Source: Bacteroidota bacterium (GTDB lineage: Bacteria; Bacteroidota; Bacteroidia; Bacteroidales; Prolixibacteraceae). Taken from it: a stretch of DNA of 61,736 nt. The stretch is from the NCBI GenBank assembly GCA_023251435.1, contig JAHEYU010000034.1:1747-63482 (forward strand). The letters are read 5' to 3'. The position numbers were made by a program, and so were the translations under genes. Under the pieces are notes generated by a model. The model searched no databases. It saw only the letters and a program-made list of their open reading frames with translations, and was not told the DNA's origin. Below, in pieces: positions 59,945 to 61,736 of this stretch (its first letter is position 1; the number at the start of each line of letters is the position of its first letter).

Positions 59945-60724
59945 TTATTGTATAAAATTGTAATTAAAGAAACCTTGTACCTGTTTATTATCATTTTCGG
60001 CAGCGAAAACCTCTTCAAAAGTTCCGACTTTTAAAAACCTTCCTTTGTGCAACATGGCAATCCGGTTGGCTGTATTTTTTGCACAGGTTAGGTCGTGTGT
60101 AATTATGACCGAACTTGTGTTGTGTCTCGCCTGAACTTCATTTATCAGGTTTATAATTTCGGCGCTTGTAATGGGGTCGAGCCCCGATGTGGGTTCATCG
60201 TACAACATGATTTCGGGCTTCAAAATTAAGGTTCGGGCAATGCCAATTCTTTTTCGCTGTCCACCTGAAAGATCAGAAGGCATTTGTTTGCATTTATCCT
60301 TTAATCCCACCGAATCCAGCACTTCATCAACGGCATAATCGATCTCTGCTTTCGACATTGTTTTGATATTCATAGATAGTGGAAATGCCAGGTTCTGATG
60401 AACATTCATGCTATCGTACAATGCACTGCTTTGAAACGAAAACCCAATACGCAAGCGCAAAGCGTCCAACTCTTTTCCAATCAATTGATCGACGTGTTGT
60501 CCCAAAACCAACACTTCTCCCTGGTCAGGTTTTAACAATCCGACAATCACTTTTATCAGAACCGATTTACCGGTACCCGATTTACCGAGAACTGCCACAT
60601 TTTCGCCTTTTAAAAGGTTAAAATCAACACCTTTCAAAACCTGCAGATCACCAAACGCCTTGTGCAATCCGGTGATTGAAATGACGGTTTCCTCTTTGTG
60701 TATAATATTTTTTAGCTCTTTCAT
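59945..60724 (-). CDS. ABC transporter ATPase (MlaF-like, operon 2)
   Basis: The 259-residue ATPase has Walker A GKSGTGKS (about 50), signature LSGGQRKRIGIART (about 152), Walker B IMLYDEPTSGLDP (about 172) and HDLTCAKNTANR (about 205). It lies one base after the MlaE-like gene and four bases before the MCE gene, so all three are tightly linked. It differs from the operon 1 copy throughout, so the duplication is not recent. Confidence 0.93.
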   Translation of the reverse strand: MKELKNIIHKEETVISITGLHKAFGDLQVLKGVDFNLLKGENVAVLGKSGTGKSVLIKVIVGLLKPDQGEVLVLGQHVDQLIGKELDALRLRIGFSFQSSALYDSMNVHQNLAFPLSMNIKTMSKAEIDYAVDEVLDSVGLKDKCKQMPSDLSGGQRKRIGIARTLILKPEIMLYDEPTSGLDPITSAEIINLINEVQARHNTSSVIITHDLTCAKNTANRIAMLHKGRFLKVGTFEEVFAAENDNKQVQGFFNYNFIQ

Positions 60725-60725
60725 A

Positions 60726-61520
60726 TTAAAAAAATCTGAACCAATTGGCTACCTGAACGATCATTACTTCTTCAATAAAAATAAGGAACATAGCGAGCAC
60801 AACCGCCTGATTGGCTGCCCGGCCCACGCCACGTGTTCCTTGTGTGGCATTAAAACCCTTGTAAGTTCCAACGATGCCAATGGTAAACCCATAAACAATT
60901 GATTTGGTTACCGAAGTGAAAACATCGAGGAAGGAGATGGTTTTAAACGCGCTTTGATAAAAACTGATCATACTGGCTGTTTCTTCAGCATGAACATTTA
61001 TGTAAGAACCATACAGTGCGACAAAACTGCAATACAAAGCCAGCACCGGAATGGTGATTGTGGTGGCCAGAACCCTGGTAACAACCAGGTATTTATACGG
61101 GTTGATGGCTGATACTTCCATCGCATCAATTTGCTCGGTGACCTTCATCGAACCAAGTTCAGCACCAATTCCCGAGCCTACTTTTCCGGCACAAATAAGC
61201 GCGGTGACCAAAGGCCCGAGCGCTTTCACAATGGCGATTCCGATTAAAGACGGAAGCCAGGATGTTGCCCCAAAATCTTCGAGCGAAGGTCGAGATTGTT
61301 TGGTAAAAACGATGCCGACTATAAAACCTGTTAGCGAGATTAACGGCAGGGATTTTAACCCGATTTCGAAGCATTGATTGATTACCTCGCGCAAGTGAAA
61401 AGGTCGTTTAATGACTTCTTTAAAAAAGAGACCAGTAAATTTCCAGGCACTGTGAACTCCGGTAAAAAAGTCGTCAAGCCTTCTTGATAAAATATACTTT
61501 TTTGTTGTTTTCAGCGACAT
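60726..61520 (-). CDS. ABC transporter permease (MlaE-like, operon 2)
   Basis: The 264-residue permease has the same core as the operon 1 copy: LISLTGFIVGIVFTKQSRPSLEDFGAT (abridged) near 60-80, GSGIGAELGSMKVTEQIDAMEVSA near 115-135, and GTYKGFNATQGTRGVGRAANQAVV near 215. The N-terminal part is shorter than in operon 1. It is the first gene of operon 2, with motif A site 14 about 20 bases upstream. Probably acts with the MlaF- and MlaD-like proteins that follow in moving lipids across the envelope. Confidence 0.92.
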   Translation of the reverse strand: MSLKTTKKYILSRRLDDFFTGVHSAWKFTGLFFKEVIKRPFHLREVINQCFEIGLKSLPLISLTGFIVGIVFTKQSRPSLEDFGATSWLPSLIGIAIVKALGPLVTALICAGKVGSGIGAELGSMKVTEQIDAMEVSAINPYKYLVVTRVLATTITIPVLALYCSFVALYGSYINVHAEETASMISFYQSAFKTISFLDVFTSVTKSIVYGFTIGIVGTYKGFNATQGTRGVGRAANQAVVLAMFLIFIEEVMIVQVANWFRFF

Positions 61521-61542
61521 TTATTGAGGAAGTTTAAAGGCG

Positions 61543-61608
61543 TAAAAATCAGAACAACCGAGAGAAAATGTGTTATATAACTTTGTAAGAAATTTGTATA
61601 ATTCACAC
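61543..61608 (-). promoter_or_regulatory. Motif A operator/promoter, site 14 (minus strand, Mla operon 2)
   Basis: On the minus strand GTGTGAATTATACAA precedes TATAAC; boxes (plus coordinates 61594-61598 and 61573-61577) are 21 bp apart, with GATTTTTA and its TTTA at 61546-61543, 26 bases on. The weakest copy by box sequence, but spacing is exact. Confidence 0.65.
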
Positions 61609-61619
61609 TTTGCGCACAA

Positions 61620-61736
61620 TCGAGTAGGTAGGGGGATTGCTCCCCCGCCCTCTCACACCACCGTGCATGCTCTCGCACACGGCGGTTTCTAAAGATTGGT
61701 TAGCCGCTCGTAATTTAATGTGAGGTTGTATAAGCC
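61620..61736 (-). mobile_element. Probable 3' end of a group II intron (domains V-VI), partial
   Basis: On the minus strand a hairpin of the domain V kind (ACCGCCGTGTGC, GAGA, GCATGCACGGTGGT) is followed by GTGAGAGGGC. A domain VI-like stem (GGGGGAGCAATCCCCC) and the end CTACCTACTCG follow. This order and the terminal 'CTACTCGA' are typical of bacterial group II introns. The element extends beyond the window. Its 3' end lies about 15 bases upstream of motif A site 14. Confidence 0.55.
61689..61736 (-). CDS. C-terminal end of a possible intron-encoded protein, partial
   Basis: Fifteen codons read into the window on the minus strand (GLYNLTLNYERLTNL) and stop at TAG (61691-61689), just before the domain V-like hairpin, where a group II intron maturase gene would end. 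Too short to assign by sequence; the call rests on position. Confidence 0.3.
   Translation of the reverse strand, partial: GLYNLTLNYERLTNL

Noticed and set aside
1-61736. tRNA, rRNA, riboswitch, prophage or toxin-antitoxin system
   Set aside because: No cloverleaf, rRNA-like, known riboswitch, phage structural or toxin-antitoxin sequence was recognised; the holin-like gene stands among stress genes without other phage genes.

Overview
The window reads as a Bacteroidota chromosome, probably a Bacteroidales/Marinilabiliales-type organism. Pointers are weak Shine-Dalgarno sequences, promoters with a TAnnTTTG-like -7 box, a lipoprotein TamA homologue (TamL type) next to TamB, MlaEFD-type transport genes without an obvious MlaA/MlaC, PorT-like beta-barrel proteins and many SPII lipoproteins. 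Taxonomy is inferred from gene content only; no rRNA or tRNA gene was seen.

Layout. 1-740: tiny two-helix membrane proteins. 1.0-4.3 kb: CsbD, a secreted protein, YtxH, a holin-like membrane protein and a PIG-L deacetylase. 4.7-7.4 kb: a GT4 glycosyltransferase and an (alpha/alpha)6 glycosidase, then 1.2 kb of nested repeats. 8.3-13.5 kb: a CheB-CheR-PAS fusion, a PAS protein, an AraC-type regulator and a DUF3108 protein, then a second nested repeat block. 14-24 kb: M48 lipoprotein peptidase, AsmA-like protein, Usp plus class I aldolase, stand-alone CheB, DUF202, di-haem peroxidase-like protein, FAD oxidoreductase, bacterioferritin and a UppS-like prenyltransferase. 25-30 kb: ferredoxin reductase-like protein, two alpha/beta hydrolases, AI-2E transporter, PRC-barrel protein. 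30.5-32.9 kb: an ordinary patch (lipoprotein, pterin dehydratase, fumarase). 33-45 kb: baeRF-like release-factor homologue, CbpM paralogue, TamB, TamL, P-type ATPase. 45-54 kb: M1 peptidase fused to a probable barrel, CHRD lipoprotein, CbpA-CbpM, two L,D-transpeptidases, cold-shock protein, YihY. 54.3-61.5 kb (minus strand): two tandem MlaEFD-type operons, one ending in a POTRA/beta-barrel gene. The right edge enters the 3' end of a probable group II intron.

The main observation is regulatory. Almost every transcription unit here is preceded by one of two non-coding signatures. Motif A (14 sites) has the consensus GTGTGAATGATGTAA, 16 bases, then TGTAAC: two TGTAA boxes exactly 21 bp apart, with a -7-like TTTG/TTTA box 25-26 bp after the second. 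It lies 18-60 bp before start codons, on both strands. Motif B (7 sites) is a helically phased array: GTCA copies followed by TGAC copies at about 10-11 bp spacing, symmetric about a centre. The gene products (CsbD, YtxH, Usp, bacterioferritin, peroxidase-like protein, chaperones, envelope remodelling and lipid transport, signalling) suggest one large stress/envelope regulon assembled as an island. The AraC-type protein at 12124-12684 is a candidate motif A regulator, because 21-bp direct repeats abutting the promoter are the geometry of AraC-type activators; this link is inference.
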